Assembly (NCBI GenBank): GCA_043228905.1
Contig: JBHGNT010000015.1
Coordinates: 7,874,001-7,938,000, forward strand
Direction: 5' to 3'
Source of the DNA: Azolla caroliniana
Lineage: Eukaryota; Polypodiophyta
DNA: 64,000 nucleotides
Shown in pieces: positions 51,421 through 62,121 of the stretch. The notes under the pieces were generated by a model. It did no database searches, had not been told where the DNA came from, and worked only from the letters and a program-made list of their open reading frames with translations. The position numbers and the translations under genes were made by a program. The stretch's first letter is position 1, and the number at the start of each line of letters is the position of its first letter.

Positions 51421-51690
51421 AGGCCTGGCATGAATAAATGAAGTTGTGTTTCATGAACTTTCCTAGAGATACTACAAATAGAGACGCCAAATCCCTTGGT
51501 TTAAGCGACTTCCTATCTAGATCCTTTCTTTTACACAAGTTTCCTTCTAAATTGGTGTCCACAGACTCAAATAACTTGACAAAGTTTAATATTTCATTAC
51601 ACAACTCTTTTGGACACCACCTAAATCTATTAAGTCCACAATCTTCACATAAACCCATGCCACAATCTATTAATTGTGGAAGATAGCCTC
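51421..51690 (-). other. Unrecognised reading frame upstream of the J integrase
   Basis: The open frame 51658-51320 starts with about 75 residues that do not look like copia pol (MGLCEDCGLNRFRWCPKELC, NLCKRKDLDRKSLKPRDL) before joining the J integrase near 51400. It may be another transposon joined to J by deletion. I do not recognise it. Confidence 0.35.
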
Positions 51691-51929
51691 AGATTCTCTT
51701 GGACACAATATTGAATCTAAAGACCACTCATGGATACGCATACATGCTCTAATGATATATAGTGCTCTTGCAGGCTAGATCGACAAATTGGGCACTTGCC
51801 ACTCACAAGCGTAGACTACATCCTGTAGGGAGGAGCTATGGTGACGTAGTAGATTAACAGAATCCTTGAGAAAACCCATTTGTACATGGTAAATGCAACA
51901 ACATGTGTATCGATCCTTTGCACATGGTA
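51691..51929. other. Intergenic, nothing recognised
   Basis: About 240 bp without a supported gene or repeat. Confidence 0.4.
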
Positions 51930-52560
51930 ATTAGCTGACAATAGCTAGTTAGCTATTGTGAGTAGCTAATTAGCTATTACCAGTAGCTAGTTGGCTATTT
52001 CTAGTAGCTAGTTAGCTATGATCATATTCTAATGTAGCTAATTAGCTACTGTGATAGTTAATTAGTTGATAATATATAGTTAGCTATTGCCAATAGCTAA
52101 TTATCTATTATCAGTAGCTAGTTAGCTATTTCCATTAGCTAGTTAAGCTATGATCATATTTAGCTACAGTTGTAGCTAATTAGTTGATCATAGTTAGTTT
52201 TTGCCAACAGCTAATTAGCTATGATCATATTTTGATGTAGCTAATTAGCAATGATCCTATTCTGATGCCGCTAATAAGTTATGATCATATTCTGATGTTG
52301 CTAATGAGCTATTTCCAATAGCTAGTTAGTTATTTCCATCCAGTTATGTACTTCAGTAGGAGACATAGCTATCTAGACCTAATGTTGTTAACTAGCTATT
52401 CTCCTACCTTATGTAGCTAATTAGCTATGGCCAATACCTGATGTAGCTAATTAGCTATGCCTGATACCTGATGTAGCTATTTACCTAATTATCCTTGACT
52501 ATGACTGAATGTAGCTAATCAGCTACATCCTGATTTAGATAGAAGCTCAGGCCACTAGTT
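51930..52560. repeat. Palindrome-rich array of AGCTAATTAGCT-like words
   Basis: More than twenty copies of TAGCTAATTAGCTA or TAGCTAGTTAGCTA occur, spaced irregularly (about 20-45 bp) and interleaved with ATGATCATATTCTGATG and ATTTCCAGTAG. The core is a perfect palindrome. No gene is present. Confidence 0.85.
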
Positions 52561-52567
52561 ATTGCAG

Positions 52568-53433
52568 CTAATTACCTAGTGATTGTAATCTCAATAGTGC
52601 ATAGACTTGTGACAATAAGGTCGATAATAAAAACAAATATGAGATAAATGTAAATACTTGAGGTACATCAAGAAGATGAATGGGATGCTCCTTATATTGA
52701 TTCCTTCCAACACGTTTCCTGCACAAATCCTTCTTATTGGGTGAATTCCTACTCTCATTAGTCCAAAATATGGTGATTATATTCTTGATTTCTGATGCTA
52801 TGGGTCTCACTGACTTACATCTTGTGGTTATCTTTAGCATACTAGTTCCTTCACCACCTGAAATTAACCAGTTCATTGTATTGTACACACATTTTCTAGT
52901 AACACTGATTACCTTAGATATCACATTGATTTGAAGATCATCAACATCACTACTAAGTAACATCATTGGACTAGACCTTTTTAAGAGAAGATCATCTTCT
53001 AACCTACTGATGGTTATGAAACTATTACGGAGATTATTTACTAATACAGATGTTATGTTTCCATTAATACCATCAAAATCAACTATGTCCTTTATCGATG
53101 GATCATTTAATATTCCATAAAGTATTACCTTCTTGTCTTCATTGTTGATGTGCTTGGTTTGAACATTGAAATAGTCTACAACCTTTCTCTCTATGATAGT
53201 AGTCTCATTACTTCCTTTCTCAGTGGTATTTAGACCTACATCACAACCAATACTATTCTTACCTTTAGTTTATGCGTCTTTCTTATTCTTTAACATTTGA
53301 CGATGTTTTCTTCTTCTTTTCTGCCCAATACTTTCATATCGCTTGTTGTGTACTGATAGCCCGATCCCTATCCTGATGATCCATGAGGGCTGTTGATAAA
53401 CACACTCCTTCCCCTTCCATCTAGCTTGACATA
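52568..53433 (-). pseudogene. Unrecognised protein-coding remnant
   Basis: A minus-strand frame of about 288 codons is open except for one TAA at about 53271. It starts in basic sequence (KRYESIGQKRRRKHRQMLKN). It continues with hydrophilic and hydrophobic blocks of normal protein composition (DYFNVQTKHINNEDKKVILY, GINGNITSVLVNNLRNSF, SRLEDDLLLKRSSPMML, IFWTNESRNSPNKKDLCRKR, VGRNQYKEHPIHLLDVPQVF). The residue pattern, not just openness, suggests a real former protein, possibly from a DNA transposon. I cannot name the family. The last 25 residues are hydrophobic and may be beyond the true end. Confidence 0.45.
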
Positions 53434-53799
53434 ATCATTAATAAATTGAAAAAAAAAAGGATACGTAAATGACTATACCACATGCAAACCGGTTATTGAC
53501 AGGAGCGATCCCACAGAGGCGGTAAGTTATTGTTTGCTAGGGCAGAGTGAAAACTACTCAACCACCGTCGGGAATAGTGGTGGCAAGTGTGAGATTGTGG
53601 TGGCCGTGATGACTATTTGCAACAACATAACACAAAATTATTCCACAATACACAAGATTATACACAAGAGATAATTAGCAGACGACGATGAGATGCAATG
53701 GCTACCTAACAATAGAGGAGCTAAGTGTTCGAAAGTGGAAGTTTTAGAAGCTGCAAGTGGCTAACAACAATACCGACACCCAATGCAAGAAAAATCCCC
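53434..53799. other. Intergenic, nothing recognised
   Basis: No gene supported. An A-rich run lies at about 53447-53460. Confidence 0.45.
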
Positions 53800-54262
53800 A
53801 ACGAATTGAGTACCAATCAATGGCAGCAATCGAGGATCGAACAGTGGCAACAATTGAGCGTACAATGGCCACAATGGATGATCTAACTTAGTTGGAGCGA
53901 ACAGTGGCAACAATCCATGACTGAACAATGGCGACAACTGAGCATACAATGGCGGAAATAGAGGAGTGAACTCGGTCGGAGCAAACAGTTATTGCAATCC
54001 AAGATCGAATAGTGGCAACAATTGAGTGTACAATGGCCGCAATGGAGAAACTAACTCAGTCAGAGTGAACAGTGGCAACAATCCATGACCAAACATTAGT
54101 GACAATTGAGAGTACAATGGTGACAATCGAGGAGTAAACTTAGTCGAATCGAACAGTGGCAGCAATCCAAGACCGAACAATGGCAACAATTGAGCGAACA
54201 ATGGCGGCAATGGAAGAGTGAACTTAGTAGGAGCGAACAGTGACAATAATCGAGCCTAAATA
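53800..54262. repeat. 84-bp tandem repeat
   Basis: The word GAGCGTACAATGGC or its variants starts at 53856, 53940, 54024, 54108 and 54192, exactly 84 bp apart. GAACAGTGGCAACAAT recurs between them. Because 84 is a multiple of three, the minus strand stays open and encodes a Leu/Pro-rich 28-residue repeat (LLPLFGLGLLPLF). I read this as a minisatellite, not a gene. Confidence 0.9.
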
Positions 54263-56993
54263 GTCACAAAGTGATGGCCAACGTGATGTGGATGCATAAT
54301 GGACCTAGAGTTTGATATATAATCAATGTTTCTAGTTATGATGCACATTTATGGTGCACGTTTATGTTGCATATTTATGGTGCTCATTTATATAATTAAA
54401 AAATTATAATCTTTTCATTCATGGTGCAAAAAAGACTATTTATCACTGGTAGCTTTTTGCATAGCTAATTAGATATGTCAAGGACATAGCTAATTGTTTC
54501 CACTCCCATACTTTCACCCTACTTGATATAGGTCGTGTTTTATCTCGACATAAATTCAAGAAAATATATACTTGTGTTCTCCCTCATTTAATCCTCACAT
54601 TATTTTGGAAGACATTCTAAGAAATCATTATATTTTAAGGGGAGTGAGGTAAACAAGGTGTTGTACTCGAAATGGTTGGTCGTATTGTAGACAATGTACA
54701 GTGGTGCAAGTTGCTCATCTATGCAAAATGGAGGTGCCTCATTAGCAAGAAATAGAGTGGTCGGTGGATAAACTCAAAGAGCCTTCAAGGAGGTGGGGAA
54801 AAACTAGAATGATTGGCCTAAAGTAGGCTTAAAAAGGTAGAAGCTCACATAGAAAATAACAAGGATTTCATGTGTGATGGACCTCAAGGGGATTGAATGA
54901 TCTTCAATCAATTGAATTATTAATTGTTTACAGTTGGAATACTTGAACAATACCCACCATTTTTTCGAGCTGACATCATTTGCATGTTGGAACTCAAATG
55001 GTATAATAAAATTACCTAAACGTATATATTGTAAAGCAAATTGACCAGTTTTGATATTTGTGAAACTCACTAAATATCACAATGAGAGGAAAAGGGGGAA
55101 GTTGTCAAGGAAGGGACAAGGATGTCCCCATTAGTGGAGCAAACTATGCTTCCATTGATATCATTAAAAGGGTACTTACGAGTTTGATTTGTTTGAAATC
55201 AACATCAAAGGATTAAGAGAAATTATCAAAACAAATTATGAGGAAATTTTGCTCAATGAAATCACCAAGGGTGGTTTACATGGCACCAAATTTCTCCCAT
55301 AAACTTACATCTAGTTCTAGGACATTAGGATTGGTGATGAACCGATCTCTCTCAAAGATTCACTCATACTAGAGGAGAAGGGAGAATATCCCCTAAATGA
55401 CCTTTTTTTTCAAGTGCCTTTGCTTGGTCCTTTTAATGTCATACCTCTCTATGCGTATGTTGCATGTAAAAAATATATATTTGTTAAACAATTCGAATGT
55501 ACTATTGCTTGTACCAGATAAACTGTTTACACCAAATTAATCAAAAGTGACCTCCTATACCATGTTAATCATAATATATTTTGTTACATGCAATATATGA
55601 CAAAGATTTAGAGGTGTATAACATAATATACTGGTTTTTTATTATGATGATAACAACTTTTTGTTTTCCTTATTAGCTAATTACATATTCTTTGTTCTCT
55701 ATCTTCTTAAATGACGCCTTACTTTTCATATTTTATAAAACTTGATACACTCTGGTCTTCTGACTATTTCAACTTGTATGACCACAACAAATTAGGAATT
55801 TGAATGATATTTCCTCAACATCTACTTGTTTACTTCAAGATGATTCCAAGGCTGTATGTCCGAGTCCCAACCATTCAAAATTCTAGCACCTATTTTTAAG
55901 ATCAGGTTCCATTTCCATTTTTTCCACAGAACCAAAATTCCTCTGATGATTTCAAAACTTATAGAATGGTTATTATTACATGTCTCCCAAGAAAACAATT
56001 ATTGATGTGATACTATAAAGATCATTCAACCAACTCCCTAGTAAATATTGTTTAGTTTTAGTCAATTCACACTTACAAAAGTGTTTGAAGAAAGCTACGA
56101 TCCTAACACACCTGCCTTGAAAATTCATAAATCAACAGAAAACTGGACATGTATAATTCAAGTGTATTTATACACTACTACAAGAGTAATTATAAAACCA
56201 GTATTTATACACTACAAGTTAAAGTGACAAGTTGAGGAAGAATCAAGCACAACATTTGTAAGATCAAGAATATATTAAACCAGTGTGTCGTAAGCGATAA
56301 ATGGCTAAGGATAGATATGGCTTCAATGCAGAACGGTACCAAATAACTTAGTCCATGTTTTCACCTGTAGTTGGATGTGATTGATGAAGTACAGAAACAA
56401 TATTATTAAGTTGGCAATACACAATAGTTACCAGGATAATATTGTAAAGATGAACACGAATCAGGCCCAAGTTCTAGTTTAAGGCATGTTTGTTGTCATT
56501 TAGCAGCATATGGCTAGTTCCTATTACTTCTAACCATATAGCTAAGTGCTCTCAACCCAAAGATCATTGTAAATCATTGTGTACTTAGGAAATCTTTTGA
56601 AGGCGTGATAAAATACATCATTATGCTTTCCCCAAGTGAAAGAACAGAGAGGCACACCAGGTTGATCTTAAACAAATGAAAAAAGAGCTCAAATTTAGCA
56701 TAATTCAATTTAATTCAATGTTATGCCTGAAAATTGTAACCATTTATAATCAGATTGTTACATAAGCCAGAGTACTTTAATGATTGTCCTAATTCTCTAC
56801 TTGGATTGCTTGGTGGGTGGGTGGTTTAACATGGTGATTAATGATGCCAAGAATCGAAAACATCATCATTATCCCATATAGGTGGTAGCATTAATATCAC
56901 AGTTGTTAATGCAAAGAAATAATACATAAATTCTACTGAGCATTAGTTATAGGAAACCAGCTCAAGACAAAACAAAAAAGAAACAAATACTTC
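54263..56993. other. AT-rich intergenic region downstream of AKR2
   Basis: 2.7 kb with no recognisable gene or transposon domain on either strand. The longest frames (such as 54804-55070 minus) have no familiar motif. The part next to 56994 presumably holds the AKR2 3' UTR. Confidence 0.5.
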
Positions 56994-59612
56994 TCACAAG
57001 AATGCATCTTTCTCGAGTAAAGCAAGTATATCCTTTTGCTTGTTCAACTTAGCCACATCAATAGGGGTTTTTCCATCTGAATTCTCAGCAGTTCTGCGTT
57101 GACAAATGCAAATAAGAAAAGACAAAAACTTTAGGGTGAGATATGGTGGGTAAAGACAGGTATGGATATAGATATCTTACACAGCAGCACCATTCTTGAG
57201 CAACAACACCACACATTCAGTTCGCCCATAGCCAGCCGCGTAATGCAGCGGTGTATTTTTGTTCCTGTCCTGTGCATCAATGGCTGCACCAGCTTCTACC
57301 AGAGTTTCTGCACACTTGACCTTTTGAAAAAACAACATTATGCCATTTTCTACATCTATAATAGAAAGAATATATGTCATTCGAGAATGTTCGGAGAACA
57401 GTTCGTGAAGTCATCAGTTTTATCCTTAAGGTATACTACAGGAATTTGAGCCATACACTAGTTTCAGAAGCTAAAATCCATATTGATAACATACAGGAAA
57501 TGATTTTTGTCAAATTAAACACCACCCAATCTCAAGGCATGTGTTACTGCAGGTGAGGGTGATACTAGCATCTCCAACGACAAAGAGAAACTTCATGCTT
57601 TAAAAGAGATGATGAACTAACTTACATTTCCATGGCCACAAGAGAAGTGTAAAGCTGTGCGACCTTGTGAGTCCTTCTCATCCTTGTCAGAACCATCCGC
57701 AAGTAATTTTTTAAGAATCTGACATGTAAATCATGGGATTTAAATTTCCAAGCGAATGTGCTAGAAAAAGGGCAAAACATCAAAACATCTCTTTAACTTA
57801 GGGAGACACTTCCAACAAGTTATTGATATCTCGGTGGTTTTCTCTAAAGAAAAGTGCACAAAAGAGTCACATCCATTGTATAAATACACCGACTTTTACC
57901 TCCACATTGCCTTTGCTAACAGCATGGTGTAGAGTGCTAGTTCTCTCTTCTTCACTCTGCTTTTCTTCAGTGTTCGTCTCGGATCCAGATGTGTTAGCCA
58001 TAGCTTTTCCAAGCTTACGCAAGACCATAGGGTCATTCCAATACCTTCATGGAAGTAAGTCCAGTGGCAAAACATAAAATAATAGTATATTGATACTAAA
58101 TTACACTACTGTTACTTGTATGTCATCAGAGCCCCTTTTAGCTTTCATTTTGGCGTACACTATATACAATTACTTGTGTATTACCACTTTTGATAGTAGC
58201 ATGGCCATAGAGGTTAAAACCATGTAAGAAGTTCTTTCGATCAGAAGAACTTGATATACTCTAAGGGTTATTATAATTACAACTCACTTCATCATTGCGG
58301 CGGGACCCCCACTCTTTATTTCATCAAGGACTGCTTTCAGTTCCGGATCTTCTTGGACCTTTGCGATCTGAGCTTCTAGTTGCTCTTTCTGTGCTGGATT
58401 TGAGAGGTTTTGCATTACATTCGACATCGATGGATCCTGATAATTCATCATATCATAAATCCAAATGCATGGAGTTATACTATTTATGACATCATTATTT
58501 AAAGATTACTGGGATGGGTTTATTGGCCTAGCATCCAGGTCATAACACCACTGTAGTCTCCTCATAGATTGAGATTCTAGAAAAGCTATGGATACCACAT
58601 AATCTACATCTACATAAGCATATACTAGTTTATAGATGGTTGATGTTTGGGTGGTGTGAATCTACATCTATTTCTCCAGTGATCTTTCATGAGTTTTCCC
58701 TCAGGATCTACCTGCATCACTGCAGACCCGAGCTTCTTTGCCATCGTTACAAATTGTGGATTCTGCATGACTTGTTGAAATGCACCCATGTACTTTTGAT
58801 AATCCACCTGCTGCGGCATTGAGCCATCTTGCCTCACTTGTTGCAATTGTTGGGCAAAATTAGTGAAGCTTGGATCCTTTGCTATTTTCTCGGCTAGCTC
58901 TTTCACACTAGGATCCTGCCATAAGAGAAGATAATGAGCTAAATCAAAGGCGGGATTCTGTAATGACCGCTTCCATTCTTCATCAAGGAAGGTTTATCCA
59001 TCAATCAAACATGTAGGTATCATCCATCCAACAGACTTAGCCATATGAAAGAACTGCTACAATATAATGAGAAAGTCACATCAAAGTATTATTATATCAT
59101 GAGAACCTCTTTGACGCGATATCAGACCACGTATCAAAAAGAAAAAGAACAGCCACATTATTGCAAGTCACTATACTGAGTTTCTATGATTCCTATACAC
59201 ATCAAGCAAAGCCTCTATGGTGGTAGCAAAAGAGCATCCTTTCTCATCATTTCAAATAAGAAAATGCACACACACACACATAAACATACATGCAGTCATT
59301 TGTTAGAAATGAAAAGCGAGCTTTTACTTACAGAAAGGACATTTGACATAGTGGAGAAATCAAACGAACCGGATGCACGAGAAGTTCCTCCTACCCTCTG
59401 TTTAGGTGAATTAGACGAAGAGTCTGGAAAACAAAACAAAAAAAAAAAAGGATGTGGAAAGAGTAGGAAGATTTGGTGCTGAATGGGTTACATTACATGT
59501 CCTTAATTGAATTGTTTGGAGGCAGTACCAGAGTTCCTGCATTTCAAGTTCAAGTGTATGGGAGAGAGTTAGTTAGTTAGTTACCTTGTGAGGTAGGTGG
59601 TGGTGCTGCCAT
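56994..59612 (-). CDS. AKR2: AKR2-like ankyrin-repeat chaperone, 8 exons
   Basis: Coding exons on the minus strand: 59585-59612, 59332-59423, 58712-58915, 58288-58436, 57900-58044, 57626-57718, 57181-57320, 56994-57093. All seven introns are GT...AG and the phases fit, giving 316 residues with no stop. The N-terminus is short and Ser/Gly-rich. It is followed by STI1-like helical segments with Met/Gln-rich repeats ([73 protein letters not shown]), then an acidic linker. The C-terminus has ankyrin repeats ([53 protein letters not shown]) ending LLEKDAFL. This order, and the ending, are those of plant AKR2A/B (342 residues in Arabidopsis). AKR2 is a cytosolic factor that binds nascent outer-envelope proteins of chloroplasts and delivers them to the membrane. 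It also helps sort some peroxisomal membrane proteins. It appears functional. Confidence 0.95.
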
Positions 59613-59645
59613 GCCTGCCTGCCTGCCTGCCTGCCTGCCTGCTCG
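59613..59645 (-). repeat. (GGCA)n repeat in the AKR2 5' UTR
   Basis: About seven GGCA units run directly into the AKR2 start codon (GGCAGGCATGGCAGC on the minus strand). The start has G at -3 and G at +4, a good context. Confidence 0.85.
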
Positions 59646-61210
59646 CTCCACACACCCGCACGTCCTATGATGTGATGATGTGTGGGTCGTTTTATACCAT
59701 GACCATACAATATATATATATATGTATGTCTGTCACTTCCAGTAGAGATATACGAAAAGTTTTTGAGTCTTCAAGAGGAGATGAAGAAGGGGATGGATCC
59801 CATTGGAAGGAAGAAGAGGAGAGAGTACATACAGATTTGGTTAGTATAGAGAGAGAGAGAGAGAGAGAGAAACCTATATCATCATCATCACCTACCTATG
59901 TATGTGTATACCTTATCTTATCCTCTCCTCGCTCCTTAACAACAATCTCTCTCTCTCTCTCCCTCATTTTAGCCATCACTTCGTCATATGAGGTCCAATT
60001 TGGACAATCTATGGCTTGAATCGAAGCTCACAACAAGGTCTACGGTATGTTCTATAATGATCAGTACTTTAATCAACTAAAGCTAACATGTACGTTTCAG
60101 AGGTATATTTCTTCTAGGGTTTGGTCCTACAATGAAACAACACTCCTACGTCCACCACAAAGTCCGGGAATATGATCGATAATGAGCCAAGATCACCAAT
60201 GATTCTTATACCAATGCAACAAACTCAGCCACAGCGGAGATAATTCTTAAGAGTTCTTGATTTCTTTTTAAAAAACCATAAACGAGTAAGGTGACGAGAT
60301 TACAACACTTAATGAAGGAGATTACTATAGAGAATGGAGGTCTTAGGAAAATTGTTTATTCGGAACAAATGAGTGCCTTAACAAGGTTGAGGTAAAAGAA
60401 ACATTAAAAGACAAAAAAATGGACACAATGAGGTGAAATGTAGGTGAGATGAAAAATGTATGCACAACAAAGTCATGGGCCAATGTATGTGGTATTGAAC
60501 TTGTCTATTACACATATGACGAATCAAGAGAAGAATGTAGAAAGCGTTGATGTCCGAGAACTGAAAGAATGTGAACGACAATAAAAATGGTGTTGCTCGT
60601 TCTGGAGAAATGATGATGGTATGGAAACACTAACATCTCTCGGAAAGGCCATTTGTAAATGCTTTAACATGCATTATGGTATATTGAATGTGAATGTATA
60701 TGGGGCACACCGAGTAAGGAAACATGGTGTTGCTCGTTCTGGAGAAATGCCTATTGTATGCACAATGGTGGATGATACAAAGCGAAGGATCATACTTGAA
60801 AATAGTTGGGTATACCTCAAAGCATAGTTTCTAATATTCGCGTACATCCAATTTACTAGACGTACGCGAACGTTTGCAAACGTATGCGTATGATACACGA
60901 TATTCGTTTGGCTTCTTTCTTTCTTTTTGACTTTTTTTGGGTTTTTTAAATTTTTGATATTCATAATTTTTTGTGAATAGAAGTGACATCTGACACAGAT
61001 ACACACACACTCTCTCTCTCTCTCTCTCACGAGAATTGACAGATCTTCTCTCTCTATAAAATCTAGATATCTAATATACATATTACACACTCCCTCACAC
61101 AGACAAAACCCGTAGCTCCTCTCTCTTTCTCTCTCTAGAGTCTAGATATACACTCAACCACTGTCTCCTCACACATGCAAAACAGGGCTTCTCTCTCTAG
61201 AACACACACG

Positions 61211-61253
<43 letters not shown>

Positions 61254-61439
61254 TATGTATACCATATACACCATATGTATATATCTATGTACCGCGTATG
61301 GATTTCAATCATACTTGGAGCCTTTTCACGTATGAGTATGATACGAATATTGGCGTTTGAGTATGACACGAATGGGACGTATGGCTAGAACTATGCCTCA
61401 AAGGTATGAAATGCTTTGTGAGTGAAAATCTTACTATCT
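59646..61439. other. Intergenic region upstream of AKR2 with microsatellites
   Basis: It contains (TA)n at about 59710-59724, GA runs at about 59848-59870, CT runs at 59947-59961, CT at 61011-61028, and CT/CA at 61208-61253. The part to about 60000 should hold the AKR2 promoter, but I see no certain TATA box or site. A 26-bp direct repeat lies at 60587-60612 and 60724-60749. No gene supported. Confidence 0.55.
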
Positions 61440-62121
61440 CACAACAAAAGGCAGTCTTGACATCTAGCTACTCGACTTTGAGGCCCATGCTAGCCGCCAT
61501 GCTCAGCACTATTCGGATTAACGTCATCTTCACGACCGGGGAAAATATTTAATCAACACCCTTCTTCTGTTGAAAGCCCATCACGAAAAATTGTGCTTTG
61601 TACCTAGGTGGATTCCCACTTTCTCCCAACTTCAATTTGTATACCCACTTACTCGGAAGTGCCTTCTTCCCTTTCGGCAACTCGGTCAATTCGTATGTGT
61701 GGTTCTCATGCAAGGAATTGATCTCGTCTGGCATAGCACTCAACCACTCTCGGTTGTTGGTATCTCTCTTAGCTTCCTCAAAGCTTTGTGGCTCCCCGTC
61801 ATCGTTTAGCAGCACACGTTCTTCATTCGGAAATCTACGGGGCCTCCTTCTTTCTCTCACGGCATATCTTCTACCTACATTCGACATGGTCAGTTCTTCG
61901 TCGACTTCTTATGCCGAGTCGAATTTGGTTCCTTGTTTGGCCGATTCCCCTTGTTCATCAACCGATTCTTGATTTTGCCGAGTATTTAATCGGCCAACTA
62001 GCTCGGATTCGATTTCGATGGAATCGACTTCTACTCGATTCGGCCAAGCATCGACTCGGCTCGATTTAGTAGCTGAAGGCCTACTTTCAATATCCCAATC
62101 GACAATTGTCATTTTCTCCAT
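61440..62121 (-). pseudogene. Copia M linker and reverse transcriptase N-terminus
   Basis: Reading leftward: linker with RRYAVRERRRPRRFPNEERV, then LSAMPDEINSLHENHTYELT, KWVYKLKLGESGNPPRYKAQ, GFQQKKGVD, a stop, and VVKMTLIRIVLSMAASMGL-like sequence to about 61450. It is related to copia L. Nothing of the YVDD region or RNase H follows. The linker end is the source of the adjoining satellite. Confidence 0.82.

Noticed and set aside
54804-55070. 88-codon minus-strand frame in the AT-rich intergenic region
   Set aside because: No motif or splice context. Its length is expected by chance in AT-rich DNA of this size.
60587-60749. 26-bp direct repeat as a target duplication
   Set aside because: Too long for a transposon target site, and the 111 bp between the copies has no transposon ends. 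Probably a small local duplication.
61175-61360. Ser/Leu/Thr/His-rich frame and neighbouring small ORFs
   Set aside because: Translation of CT and CA dinucleotide repeats.
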